A stretch of DNA of 64,000 bases from Tetragonia tetragonoides (taxonomy: Eukaryota; Streptophyta; Magnoliopsida; Caryophyllales; Aizoaceae): positions 5,177,501 to 5,241,500 of the forward strand of contig CM076153.1 of NCBI GenBank assembly GCA_038025085.1. Reading direction: 5' to 3'. Shown here in pieces: positions 1 to 11,921 of this stretch. The notes under the pieces are model-generated. The model was not told the DNA's origin. It saw nothing but the letters and a program-made list of their open reading frames with translations, and made no database searches. Each line of letters starts with the position of its first letter. Position 1 is the stretch's first letter. Made by a program: the position numbers and the translations under genes.

Positions 1-48
<48 letters not shown>

Positions 49-70
49 AATTTTATTTTTATTATTATTT
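1..70. repeat. (ATT)n microsatellite at window edge
   Basis: An uninterrupted ATT/TTA trinucleotide run covers the first ~43 bases and continues imperfectly to about 70. It lies just upstream of a splice acceptor at 104-106, so it is inside an intron of the GDSL lipase gene. Confidence 0.9.
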
Positions 71-106
71 GACAATTTCTCATGTGATATATTATGTCCA
101 ATGCAG

Positions 107-1288
107 CTAAACATTTCAAGTTACCGCTTCTCGACCCATATCTGAAGAAAGGCGGTAAATTCAGTCATGGAGTGAATTTCGCAGTTGCGGGTTCAACTGC
201 GCTCGACGCATCTACACTGGCTGAACAAAATATCTTACTACCTGTTACTAACAGTTCTCTGTCGGTGCAACTTAAGTGGTTTAGGTCCCACTTGGATTCT
301 ATTTGTTCTAATTCGTCAGGTTAATTATCTTTCAACTTGCTTTGTATTTTCATTTATTTTACTCCCTTGAATATGGTTTCTAATTGCTAACCTTAATAAC
401 ATATTTAATCTCTAGATTGTAAGAAGAAGTTGCGAAATTCCCTCTTCATCATGGGAGAAGTTGGAGGAAACGATTTCAATTATGCCTTATTTCAAAGGAA
501 AAGTATTGAAGATCTCCAACATATGGTGCCTCAGGTTGTTCAAGCTATTAAAAACGCGGTTAAGGTGAGTTAATCTTTAGTAAATTCTACCATACATAAA
601 TACTTTTAATATATTGTTTTTTCCTATTTTCTTAACATATTCCTATAAGTATATAAATAACTTTGCCATCAAAATAATTTGCAGGAAGTAATTCATCATG
701 GAGCCACCAGAGTGGTTGTGCCTGGAAATTTCCCAATCGGTTGTATGCCAATCTATTTGGCTAGCTTCAAAAGTGATGATCCAACCATGTACGATGATCT
801 CAAATGTTTGAAGGGCTTAAATAGTTTTGCGCAATTTGAGAATGCTCAAGTGCAGCAAGCTGTTAAAGAGCTTCAACATGATCACCCACATGTTGCCATT
901 GTCTATGCTGATTACTATTATGCCTTGCAACAACTCCTTCGCTTTCCTAGTATGCTCGGTGAGTAGTTTTTCTAATCCATGTTCATCAATTGTTCTTATA
1001 ACTTAATTGAATTCTTCGAATTTTTAGAGTTTAAATTATATAATATTCGCTCGTTCTTAACTTGTAGGGTTTGATAAAGACACGACACAAAAAACTTGTT
1101 GCGGAAGTGGTGACAAGGTATACAACTTCAATCTGACTACAATGTGTGGGATCAAAGGAGCTTCAGTTTGCCCACATCCTCGTTCTCGTATTCATTGGGA
1201 TGGCGTGCACTTGACTTCTCATGCATATCAACGTGTTTCGAGGACTTTGTTGAAGCAGATTGTCCATGGCATCTCACATCAAGCTTAA
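107..1288 (+). CDS. GDSL esterase/lipase, 3' portion (partial)
   Basis: Four exons, 107-319, 416-564, 685-958 and 1068-1288 (TAA at 1286-1288), join in frame with GT-AG boundaries. The product is the C-terminal three quarters or so of a plant GDSL-type SGNH hydrolase, a family of secreted esterases/lipases acting on acyl esters. Visible family blocks are the Gly block (GVNFAVAGSTALD), the Asn block (GEVGGNDF) and the C-terminal catalytic Asp-His block (WDGVHLTSHAY). The block with the catalytic serine (FGDS) and the signal peptide would be in exon 1, which is not in the window. No frame break is seen in the exons present. The gene converges on the PRA1 gene, with 488 bp between the two stop codons. 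The substrate cannot be inferred. Confidence 0.88.
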
Positions 1289-1776
1289 ACTAGTTTTCGT
1301 CTTTAGACGTCTTTAAGTAGTTTGTGGTTCAGATTTCTTAGTAGTTCTATATTTAGTTATCTTTAAACAATCTTTGGTGTATCTGCTAGTTAGTTAATAC
1401 TCTTGCTTACATTTCCAAATTGTGTTGAATGATTTCAATGACAGTTAAACCTCTTTCGTTTTAGCTTTATTGTTGTCTTTTTCTACACATATTGGTAAAT
1501 GTCGAATATGCAAACTCTGCACTTTCAAGAGTTTCAACCCCAAAACTCATGATCGTGAATTTTATTCCTTGAAACAATTAGGAGTAAGGAATTGATAGAA
1601 AGATGTATGCATTTTAACCTTATTGTAATAACCAAGCATTGAAGCTTTACCTACTGGGCAAAAATTAGGAGCTTCAATCTTCTGAAACATTACATATGAA
1701 CAGGTAAAAAGGGAGAAAAGAGAACAAAGCCGCGCACCAAAAAAAAACATCAAACAAAGCCTATTAGATGATATCC
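1289..1776. other. Convergent intergenic region
   Basis: This 488-bp AT-rich stretch lies between the stop codons of the GDSL lipase (+) and the PRA1 gene (-). It should hold both 3' UTRs. No other element is recognised. Confidence 0.6.
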
Positions 1777-4700
1777 TCACTTCCCCCTTCCTTTTGATGG
1801 TTGCTTGGCAGGGGTCAACTTCCGAAAAGAAGCGTGCAATATCATAACTGAAACAGAGAACCCCTGGTTTAGACATGGAGTTCAGAGAAAAGGAACGAGA
1901 ATGCAACAAAAGAAATTTAGAGAAGTACCTCCATAACCGACTGCAAGGGCACAAAAGACAGCCATCTGAACATTAGAACAGAATAATAGTATAACTGCTA
2001 CAGCTGCAAAAAACATAAAACAAAACTATTAGCTAGACTATTTCGCTCGAAATTCGCCCAAGTACTCCATTAGGTAGAAATATTTTAACTTCACATCTGC
2101 CTCCATATATTCAAGCAAATCTCTTGGCTTACAACAGTTATGGCATTCTAGGTCTTAAAGGAATCAAAAAGAACAATTTCAGAACTGATTTGTTTTCGTA
2201 CGCAAAAATATGAAAATTGTGCTGAACATTATCGTAAAGAAGATGAAACAAATCAAAAAGGATTGCAGACAAAAGGGAGGGACGTGGTAGGATAAGTAAA
2301 CTAGAAATCCTCAGTCTCATCTCAATATGGTCAGTCATTAAATTCTACCGACTAGAGTGGGCATGTGCATGAGTTCATGCACACATGTATCTATACTTAT
2401 CCTATGCCAAAGCTTTGTTGTTTCACAAATGCAGTATCAGAAATTAATCAAGCTCCGATAAAACACAAAAATCCAAAAAGGTGAATTGGGTGTTAAGAAC
2501 TCGAGGTTGTCACCAAATCTCATATGGTTGTTGTCTATCTATTCTTTGCAGAAGCATTCTCTACCAGATCTCTGTACCTTTTCTGCTTCTTTCCCCACCC
2601 CTCTGGAAGCGGGTTTTGACGTAATAAGACTCACTAAAATATACTTCCTCCGTCTCAAAAAAACCCGAACCTTTGTTTTTTCACGGTCTTCAAGACACCA
2701 CTTTGACCGTAAATAACTATAATTATATAAAAATAAAAATAATAACAATATGATTTTTTGAAAATACTTTTAAAAATGAATCTAACAAAAGTATTTTCAT
2801 AATGTGAATCTTTATATATTTTCATAAATTAATGGTCAAAATTTGTTAAGTTTGACCTTCAAAAAACAAAGTTTCAGGTTTTTTTGAGACGGAGGGAGTA
2901 ACTGGAAGCACTGATAGGGAAGCTTTCTGATCTTTCCCTCTGAAACAAACATAAAATGACGGACAAAGGAGGAGCATCTAGAGATACAGGCATCAAGTCC
3001 AGTTTTAATTAATTAATTAATTTTTATATTTATTATTATTTAAGATAACATGGGTATTCGGGCTTAGCCCGACTAATCACACGGGCCTTGAAATTACTGA
3101 TAGGCTTATAAGAGCGTTTTTACGGAACGCTTGTGTAAAGGTCCGAACCAGAATGCATGGGTTACATCGAAGTTCGGGGATCCTAATGACCCTCACGGGG
3201 CACCGAGGGTCCTTTAGGGTCATGATTAACCCCTCGGAGAAGTTTGGGCAAAAATGACACCGGGGCCCCGGTAAGCCGAAAATGAAGGCTATAATCCACC
3301 TTTTTTTAGCTCTCGGGAGGCCCGGAATGAAGGTGAATATTTTCGCATCACATCGCAAGGGACACCCCTAGGGAAGATGAGAAACCCCCATGGTCCATTA
3401 TCAGGTCCCTGATAGGCTTGTAAGGGAGTTTTTACGTAACGCTCGTGTAAGGGTCCGAACACGGAAAGCATGGGTGATATCAAAGTTCGGGAGTCCTTAT
3501 GACCCTCACGGGGCACCAAGGGTCCTCTAGGGTCATGATTAATCCCTCGGAGAAGTTTGGGCAAAAATGACACCGGTGCCCCGGAAAGCTGAAAATGAAG
3601 GCTATAATCCATGTTTATTTTGGCTCCCGGGAGGCCGGGAACGAAGGTGGATATTTTCGCAACCACATCGCAAGGGACACCCCTAGGAAAGATGGGAGAC
3701 CCCCAGGGTCCGTTATCGGGTCCCTGTTAGGCATGTAAGAGCTTCGGAACACCAATGTGAGGGTCCGAACTCCGAAAGCATGGGTGATATCAAAGTTCGG
3801 GATACTGATGACCCTCACGGGGCACCGAGGGCCCTCTAGGGTCATGATAGACCCCTCGGAGAAGTTTGAGAAAAAATGATACACGGGCACCGTGAAGCCG
3901 AAAATAAAGGTTATAATCCACCTTTTTTTGGCTCCCAGGGAGGCCTGGAACGAAGGTGGATATTTTCGCACCACATCGCAAGGGACACCCCTAGGGAACA
4001 TGAGAGCCCTTGGGGTCCGTTATCAGGTCCCTGATACTCTGATAGGTTTGTAAAAGCGTTTTTACGGAACGCTCGTGTAAGGGTCCGAACACGAAAAACA
4101 TGGGTAATATCGAAGTTCGGGGATCCTTATGACCCTCACGGGGCACCAAGGGTTCTCTAGGGTCATGATTAACCCCTCGGAGAAGTTTGGGCAAAGATAA
4201 CACATCGGTGCCGGGAAGCTGAAATTGAAGGCCCGGAATGAAGGTGGATATTTTCGCACCACATCGCACGGGACACCCCGGGGAGATAGGAGACCCCCGG
4301 GGTCCGTTATCGGGTCCCTGTTAGGCTTGTAAGAGCGTTTTTACGGAACACCAATGTAAGGATCCTAACTCCGAAAGCAAGGGTGATATCAAAGTTCGGG
4401 ATTCTGATGACACTCCTGGGGCATCGAGAGTCCTCTAGGGTCATGATAGACCCCTCGGAGAAGTTTGAGCAAAAATGACACCCGGGCCCGGGAAGCCGAA
4501 AATGAAGGCTAAAATCCACCTTTTTTGGGCTCCCGAGAGGTCCGGAACGAAGGTGGATATTTTCGCACCCCATCGCAAGGGACACCCCTAGGGAACATGA
4601 GAGGCCCCCGGGGTCCGTTATTAGGTCCCTCATAGGCTGGTAAGGGCGTTTTTACTGAACACCAATGTAAGAGTCAGAACACGGAAAGTAAGGGTGATAT

Positions 4701-7700
4701 CGAAATTCGGGGATCCTTATGCCCCTCACAGGGCACCAAGGGTCCTCTAGGGTCATGATTAACCCCTCAGAGAAGTTTATGCAAAAATGACATCGGGTCC
4801 CAAGAAGCCAAAAAAGAAGGCTATAATCCACCTTTTTTTGGCTCCCGGGAGGCTCGAAACGAAGGTGGATATTTTCGCACCACATTGCAAGGGACACCCC
4901 TAGGGAACATGGGAGGCCCCCAGGATCCGTTATCAGGTTCCTGTTAGGCTTGTAATGACGTTTTTACGGAACACCAAAGTAATGGTCAGAACTCCGAAAG
5001 CATATGTGATATCAATGTTCGGGATCCTGATGACCTTCTTGGGGCACGAAGGGTCCTCTAGGGTCATTATAGAGTATAGATCCCTCGGAGAAGTTTGAGC
5101 AAAAATCTCACCCGGGCTCTGGGAAGCCGAAAATGAAGCCTATATAATCCACTTTTTTTGGGCTCCCGGGAGGCCCCAAGCGAAGGTGGATATTTTCGCA
5201 CCCCATCGCAAGGGACGCCCTTAGGGAACATGGGAGGCCCTCGGGGTCCGTTATCAGGTCCCTGATTGGCTTGTAGGGGCATTTTTACGGTACACCAATG
5301 TAAGGGTCCGAACACGGAAAGCATGGGTGATATCGAAGTTCGGGGATCCTAATGACCCTCTCGGTCCCGGGGATCGAGGGTCCTCTAGGGTCATGATAGA
5401 ACCCTCGGAGAAGTTTGAGCAAAAATCACACCCGGACCCGGGGAACCGAAAATAAAGGCTATAATCCACTTTTTTTTTGCCTCCCGGGAGGAACGGAGCG
5501 AAGGTTGATATTTTCGCACCACATCGCAAGGGACACCCTTAGGGAACATGGGAGGCCCCCGGGGTCCGTTATCAGGTCCTTGATAGGCTTGTAAGGGCGT
5601 TTTTACGGAACACCAATGTAAGGGTCCGAACACGGAAAGCATGGGTGATATCGATCTTTGGGGATCCTGATGACCCTCCCGGGGCACCGAGGGTCCTCTA
5701 GGGTCATGATAGACCCTTTCGGAGAAGTTTGGGCAAAAATGACACCCGGGCCCCACGAAGCCGAAAACGTAGGCTATATATATAATGCACGTATTTTTGG
5801 CTCCCGGAAGGCCCCGGAACGGAGGTTTATATTTTCGCACGTAATGCCACAGGACACCCCTAGGGGACATAGGAGGCCCCCGGGCTAGGTTATCGGGTCT
5901 TTGGTAGGCTTGGAAGGGCTTCTTACGGGACATCAAACCTATAACATGGATTTTTTGGTACTGAGCATGGCTCTCCACCACCTCGTGCCACGAAACCAAC
6001 CCCCAAGCCTTCTCTACTATTACAGTGAGGTCTCATAATTTTTCCCAATTTTTTTGAAGTGAATTTCTAATTCTTTTGATATTTTTTCTATTTTTTTCTT
6101 ATTTTTCAAGGTGTTTTTTCAATTGAAAATTAAATTAAAAAGCAACCTTGTGTAAAAATTAATAAAAAAATGTTTTTTCTTAACTTAATAATATACTTGA
6201 AAAGTTTGAGGTGAGACTTTTGGAAAATAATTCTTCAAACTTTCAAAAACCCCACTATGAATGTTATGCATTGTCTACTCCTGTCAGAAAACCTCCGATA
6301 GCCCTAAGGAGTCTCGAACCTACAGGTGTCATGTCCAGTTAAGTTATTTTAATCACCAAAACACTTAGGCTATAATCCACGTTTTTTAGCTCCCGCGAGG
6401 CCCCAGAACGAAGGTGGATATTTTCGCACCACATCACAAGGGACGCCGCTAGGGAACTTGGGAGGCCCCCGGGGCCAGTTATCAGGTCCATGATAGGCTT
6501 GTAAGGGCGTTTTTACGGAACGCTCGTGTAAGGGTCCGAACACGGAAAGCACGGGTGATATCAAAGTTCGGGGATCCTTATGACCCTCAAGGGGCACCGA
6601 GGGTCCTCTAGGGTCATGATCAACCCCTCGGAGAAGTTTGGGCAAAAATGATACTAGGGCCCCGGGAAGCTGAAAATGAAGGCTATATAATCCACGTTTT
6701 TTTGGCTCCCGGGAGACCCGAAACGAAGGTGGATATTTTCGCACCACATCGCAAGGGACACCCCTGGGGAAGATGGGAGACCCCCAGGGTCCGTTATCGG
6801 GTCCCTGTTAGGCTTGTAACAGTTGTAAGGGCGTTATTACGAAACACCAATGTAAGTGTCCAAACTTCGAAAGCATGGGTGTTCGGGATCCTGATGACCC
6901 TCCCGGGGCAGCGAGAGTGCTCTAGGGTCATGATAGACCTCTCGGAGAAGTTTGAGCAAAAATCACACCCGGGCCCGGGGAACCGAAAGTGAAGGCTATA
7001 ATCCACCTTTCTTTGGCTCCCGGGAGGCACGGAGCGAAGGTGGATATTTTCGCACCACATCGCAAGGGAGACCCTTAGGGAACATGGGAGGCCCCCGGGG
7101 TCCGTTATCATGTCCCTGATAGGCTTGTAAGGGCGTTTTTACGGAACACCAATGTAAAGGTCCGAACACGGAAAGCATGGGTGATATCGAAGTTCGGGGA
7201 TCCTGATGACCCTCCTGGGGCACCAAGGGTCCTCTAGGGTCATGATAGACCCCTCCGAGAAGTTTGGGCAAAAATGACAGCCAGGCCCTACGAAGCCGAA
7301 AACGTAGGCTATAATAATCCACGTTTTGTTTGCTCCCGAAGGACCCGGAACGAAGGTTTATATTTTTACACCAAATGCCACGGGACACCCCTAGGGGACA
7401 TAGGAGGCTCCCGGGGTAGGTTTTCGGGTCCTTGGTAGGCTTGTAAGGGCCTCCAACAGGACATCGGAGGCTAATCCACAGTTTTTTTGGTACCGAGCAT
7501 GGCTCCCCACCACCCTGTGCCACCATACCAACCCCCAAGCCCTCTCTACTATTATAGTGAGGTCTCATAATTTTTCCCAATTTTTTTGAAGTGAATTTCT
7601 AATTTTTTTATTTTTTTTTAATGTTTTTTTCTTATTTTTCAAGGTGTTTTTTCAATTGAAAATTAAATTAAATAGCTACCTTGTGTAAAAATTAATAAAA

Positions 7701-10250
7701 AAATATTTTTCCGTAACTTAATAATATACTTGAAAAGTTTGAGGTGAGACTTTTGGAAAATAATTATTCAAACTTTCAAAAAGCCCACTATGAAAGTTAT
7801 GCCTTGTCTACTCCTGCCAGAACCACTAAACCTTGTAAGACTCTTTATGAGGTAGTTGCTACTTGCTTGAGAGATTGTTTGTGAGCGAAAGAAGGCAAGC
7901 GACGCGACATGAAGCGCCTACCAGCCTGGCGGAGTTCTAACGTCCCTTCATCAAGATTTTTCACGCCGTTGTGCTCGTTTGGGTCTCCCTCGGTCACCCA
8001 TGGGGCTACTATGTAGTTTCGTGGGTACATCGAGGGTGATTTTGGCGCAACAACTGTGAAGGCGTGTGAGTGGCACTCGGTCCGTTTGGGTTGGCGGGGT
8101 TCCTGCTCCTGCAGTCAACCGCCCACCCACAGACCTTTTCATCGATTGCTCCAAGAGCGAATTGCCTTGGACGAAGCATGGTTTCCTGTGTTTGATGCCT
8201 AGGGATGGTTATCGTGACCCTGAAAAGATGAGATCTTCGTCCGGCATCCTCCCAAGGGTGTTGGGTAGGCCACCACCCGAGCTGAGCACGTTGTTTACCC
8301 AAGTCGAGCCAATTCACATCAGAGAACAACCACATTATCTCTACTATGTTCTCAGGGGTTCCAAAAAAAAATACATGACATTATGCATGGAAATTCAGTC
8401 CCAAAATCAGTCTCAATTTTGACAGTGTGCTACAATACAAAAGCATAGCGGTCATAAAGTGCTAGTGACTGTGAGTACTGTGACAAACCAAAAAAGCACC
8501 ACAACCCTGGGGAGTTACATGGTATCAAGGAAGGATAGTGAGATGATACTTAGGAGAAGGAACAACCTTCAAATGGGAGAGATGGCTAACAGGCTAAGAG
8601 GGATATATCTCATGATTGGTGAAGATGAAAGCCACAATCAAACTACACATGGACGAATCAAGGTTCTACTTCTACATCCATCCCATACTTTGAGCAGAGA
8701 AAATAGCCGATATACATTTTGGGAAGGAGAGGAAGAATCAGGGTTGTACTTCTACATCCATCCCATACTATAGATGTACTTGAAAGAACTACAAATAGCC
8801 CAATATAATCTACGCCTACATATCGTGAATAAAATCCTGGAATGTGTTATGACCGAACGTCATTGCTGGCCCAAAGTCTTGTATATTCATCAGACCACCA
8901 CTTTGAAAAATTTGTAAAAGAAGGGGAAAAAACTGTTATACACATATGAACAGCGTAGAAGAAAAACTCACCACACTGCGCAGCGCGAACCAGAACCTGA
9001 CGAATAGCAGGAAACCGTTCAAGTGTCCATCTCTTATCACAATATCTGAACAATTCCCATGCTGCTAAACATAATAACAGCCCAACCAAGGCAATTGGCA
9101 TTTGGTATCTGACATCCATCACAGAATAAGAAAAACAAATAATTAGTTACTCAGACCGGAATTATTCAATGCAATCAAATACTTAAAGATATGTATATAA
9201 CACGTAGTCAATATAGGACTGCTGGTTCTAATTGCTCACAAGCAGCTTAAGTGAATGCCTATCCATTTGTAACTATTAGATATCTGCTCCAATTAGCCAC
9301 CAAATGTCCAATTGTACCCATATTCTGGTAACCACTTATGTGTTACATGATAACTAACTACCAGAGCCCGCAATCTATTACGAAAGGTAGCCAACCATTA
9401 GAATGATAAAAGGAGGGATTGAACAAAAGCAACCAAATGATCCACTAAATTAGCATTAAAAATGTGAATGTCTCGGAAGCCTTAATGAATGCATCACACA
9501 CATTCAGCCACCAGGCCCACCACATTACACTCATTACAGTCACCAATATATCACTACCCTTGATTCCTGAAAAGCACGCTACAAACATGAAAGTAACAAC
9601 TCCCTACAAAACTAGGTCAAACATTACTTTGTGAAGCAGAATCCTTAAATTTCTAAGGCCAGTTCTTACCAACAAATGTCACCAGGAAAACTAACAGTGA
9701 AATTATACTGGTTCCCAGTGAGAATGTGTTTTACCAACATACTTTTGACCTGACAAATCTTAATTCTCTCCGAGGCCATTGAAAATAACCTAAACAGGCA
9801 GAATTGGGAAGACAAGAAAATAATGTCCTCTCATCCCCAAGCAAAAAAACTTGCCACAATAATCTGAAAGCACGAAGATTCCAACTTTTCACACTTCTAT
9901 ACAAAATGCTGATAAGGAAAACGCTGCTCCCCCAAAACCCCAAACATCACAATTCACAAATAATCATCCAACTAATCGAATTTCCCAAAAAGGCCCATAA
10001 TTGAAGAAGTCCAATATCATAATCAAATTGTGCTCTTATTCTAAGCTAAAAATTTGCCCCAATAATCTGAAAGCTCGAGAGACAAATCAATCAAAGATTC
10101 AAACTTTCCACGCTTCTAAAACCCCAACAAAACAATCAAATTGCCCGAAATGGACCACAATTGAATAAGCACAAACATGATAATGAAACAAAAACTATGC
10201 AACGAATTAGCCAAATCAGAAAATAACCCATTTTCAATAATAACACAATT

Positions 10251-10319
<69 letters not shown>

Positions 10320-10855
10320 AAATGAAATGAATTGACTGGTACTAATATTACAACATACAAGGCAGAGGCGAAGAAGACGATAAGCAAAGCAGCATAATTC
10401 CTGGCAAAACGCTTGATATTCTCATGAACACGCATACGAGCTTGTGTAGGAGAAGAAGGAAAAGAGTAAGAATCAGCAGAACCAAGAAACCCAGAAGAAG
10501 TCCACGTGGCAGCATTTTGTGGGGAGAAGTCACTGGAGGTGAGTTTAGCGAAAGGGTTAAGAGTGAGGAGAGAGAAAATGGTGGCGAGAGAAGAGATTAG
10601 GGACATGGTGAGACCGTAGGCTATGGCGGCGAGATTGGTTGTTGGGGTGGTGGTTGTTGTGGTTGGGGTGGTGGTGTTGGGTGGCTGACGGTGGTTTGAG
10701 GTGGTGGTTGTTGTTGTGGTGGTGGTTGAAGAGTTGAGACGGTGGAGATCGGTGGTGCGTTGGTCGAGGACTTCGAGGTAGCCGGTGTCCCGGAGCCATG
10801 ATTCGAAAGCGGGTTCGGGAACGCTAAGGGATAAGGGGTTCGAAGAGAATGACAT
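1777..10855 (-). CDS. PRA1H: PRA1 family protein, H-type (prenylated Rab acceptor)
   Basis: Exons in transcript order are 10855-10359, 9108-8972, 2003-1929 and 1847-1777. Together they make exactly 780 nt, a 259-residue protein. The first donor is a canonical GTATGT. PRA1 proteins are small four-helix membrane proteins of ER/Golgi/endosomes that bind prenylated Rab GTPases. The N-terminus (FESWLRDTGYLEVLDQRTTD) and C-terminus (VMILHASFRKLTPAKQPSKG) resemble plant PRA1.H as I know it. Residues ~42-73 are a Thr-rich low-complexity tract. Hydrophobic segments lie near 75-95, in the paired stretch ~152-183, and near 210-240. The ATG at 10855 is chosen because the family N-terminus starts there; the frame is open upstream through a CT-rich leader. 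The second intron (2004-8971, 6,968 bp) is unusually long and full of repeats. Confidence 0.87.
2644..2898. mobile_element. Stowaway-type MITE
   Basis: A 255-bp AT-rich element with long terminal inverted repeats. The left end begins CTTCCTCCGTCTCAAAA and the right end finishes TTTTGAGACGGAGGGAG; inversion extends about 60 bp inward. It is flanked by TA on both sides (2642-2643, 2899-2900), the usual Stowaway (Tc1/Mariner-derived) target duplication. It lies in the long PRA1 intron, outside the tandem arrays. Confidence 0.85.
3090..5960 (+). repeat. ~310-bp tandem repeat array 1 (nine units)
   Basis: Direct tandem units are marked by the anchor TGGGTGATATC at about 3471, 3781, 4101, 4380, 4691, 5003, 5324 and 5642, giving spacings mostly of 310-321 bp (one of 279 from an internal deletion near 4214). 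An extra copy of the anchor region is degenerate near 3160. Units are GC-rich and contain GGGTCCTCTAGGGTCATGAT and GGTGGATATTTTCGCACCAC blocks. Units 2-7 alternate between an A type (CGCTCGTGTAAGGGTCCGAA or ...ACACGG, then CCTTATG) and a B type (CACCAATG...ACTCCG, then CTGATGAC). The array is within the long PRA1 intron. Unit divergence is moderate, and I do not recognise the family. Orientation is arbitrary and defined by this array. Confidence 0.9.
5961..6300 (+). repeat. Tail module 1 following array 1
   Basis: An AT-rich ~340-bp segment that starts around the CTGAGCATGGCTCTCCACCA region and runs through GAGGTCTCATAATTTTTCCC to a TTATGCATTGTCTACTCCTG end. Nearly the same sequence follows array 2 (7481-7826), and a more diverged one follows array 3 (26511-26815). 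It contains no repeat units and no plausible coding frame. Confidence 0.8.
6312..6372 (-). repeat. tRNA-like remnant between tail 1 and array 2
   Basis: Read on the minus strand, this stretch has a B-box-like motif (GGTTCGAGACTCC) preceded by a weak D-arm-like region (GTGATTAAAATAACTTAACT). This suggests a decayed tRNA or tRNA-derived SINE head. No full cloverleaf can be drawn and no target duplication is seen, so it is tentative. Confidence 0.35.
6370..7480 (+). repeat. ~310-bp tandem repeat array 2 (about four units)
   Basis: Same family and orientation as array 1, still inside the long PRA1 intron. Anchors are near 6552, 6877 (shortened) and 7178. Unit types run A-B-A, then a terminal variant unit with TTTACACCAAATGCCACGGG and CCTTGGTAGGCTTGTAAGGG, which also precedes tail 1. 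The array starts abruptly in mid-unit, right after the tRNA-like remnant. Confidence 0.88.
7481..7826 (+). repeat. Tail module 2 following array 2
   Basis: The second copy of the AT-rich tail, closely matching 5961-6300. It shares GAGGTCTCATAATTTTTCCC, the ACTTGAAAAGTTTGAGGTGA block and the GCCTTGTCTACTCCTGCCAG end. Similarity stops just beyond CTACTCCTG in both copies, which puts a module border there. Confidence 0.82.
7827..8971. other. Remainder of long PRA1 intron
   Basis: Unique-looking sequence between tail 2 and the donor of the second PRA1 exon. A moderately GC-rich stretch at about 7840-8340 has short open frames on both strands that match no family I know. Further on, a 24-bp direct repeat (TCTACATCCATCCCATACT core) occurs at ~8667 and ~8750. 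No gene is supported. Confidence 0.5.
10256..10313. repeat. (GA)n microsatellite in PRA1 intron 1
   Basis: A run of about 29 GA dinucleotides starts ~45 bp inside the first intron (CT on the coding strand). A shorter GA run at 10905-10932 is in the 5' leader of the same gene. Confidence 0.95.
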
Positions 10856-10902
10856 TTTGGGTTTGGGTTTCCCTCGGAAAATTGAGACAGAGAGCGGGTA
10901 GG

Positions 10903-10933
<31 letters not shown>

Positions 10934-11921
10934 CAAGGGGTTGTTGGGTTTGGAGATGGGACTTTTGTGTAGGGAATCGTATACTGTGACTATCACAAAG
11001 GCATCAATAAACGGTAGTGGAAAAAGGCATCTTGGGTCAAATGTTACTTATGTTAGACCTCATTTTGGTTAAATGGCATGGGAAGTTGTTGGTAATGCCT
11101 AGAATTTCAACTTGCTCATTCCACACATAAGTTGATGTGAATGTTAGAAGTTAAAATTGTGATTTGAGCTGATTAATACAGTATGTGAGGTTGGCATCAT
11201 CTAGCCACCTAGCTCACACCTCAACAAAAAGAAAAAAAAAAAAGAGAGAAGAAATGCCTTGATCGTCTATAGGTCATGTCTCATGGAAAGTTCAATTTCT
11301 ATGAAAGTGGGTGAACCAAACCATGTGATCCTTCATTTTCTTCTTGGAGGTTGAATTTTCTTTATTGGCTATACTCAAGCAATCTAATTTGTGAAAAATT
11401 GCACTCTAGCTACTAGTTAAAGATATGAAGAAGAAAAAAATGTAGAATGTAGCAACATTATGATATTAAGGGTATTTTGCTCCCTCTTTTAGCTCAAAGG
11501 CAAGAAGAGAGACATATATAAATCATGAAATATCATTAATGAGTTAGAAAATAACTTAGATTAGAGTTTTTTTTTCCTCTTATTCAATTATCCTCGTTTG
11601 TTGTTGTTTTTCATTACTTTAAGGAAAATGAGTGGAGATTCAAGAAATAAAATATACGGAAAAAAGTTTAGGGTGAAAAGTGGAGAGTTGCATCCAACTG
11701 TCCTTCGAAAATAATCTGGTTGGCTTATTCAATTCCCATTTATCATCCCATATAAAAAAAAAGTCCCATTTATCACAAAATGAGGATTCCTTTGCTATTT
11801 TAAAATTTGTTAAAATTATAAAAAAAAAATAGAAATTTTATTAAATGAAAAACAAAAACCGTTCTACTTGGATGGAGCCGGGGCGCCCGCTCCAGTCCGA
11901 AGACAGAAGAAACCTTGAAAA
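10856..11921. promoter_or_regulatory. Divergent intergenic region PRA1 / PrmA
   Basis: 1,066 bp separate the start codons of the PRA1 gene (-) and the PrmA gene (+). The part next to PRA1 is a CT-rich leader on the coding strand; the rest is AT-rich with homopolymer runs. It must contain both promoters, but I could not assign a core element with confidence. No transposon is recognised here. Confidence 0.5.

Noticed and set aside
1562..1954. 130-codon minus-strand frame as an independent gene
   Set aside because: Only 1777-1847 and 1929-2003 are coding, as the last two PRA1 exons in a different frame arrangement.
5391..5999. Long minus-strand open frame (202 codons) and many ~100-codon frames in arrays 1-4
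   Set aside because: The unit length (~310 bp) is not a multiple of three, so the frame changes at each unit. The frames are open because the units are GC-rich and stop-poor, both strands are open, and the products resemble no protein.
3090..7480. CRISPR-like direct repeats
   Set aside because: The repeats are ~310 bp, contiguous without spacers, and in a plant nuclear gene.
8066..8422. 118-codon plus-strand frame in the PRA1 long intron
   Set aside because: No family resemblance. Opposite-strand frames are equally open, and it lies between an intronic repeat and a splice donor.
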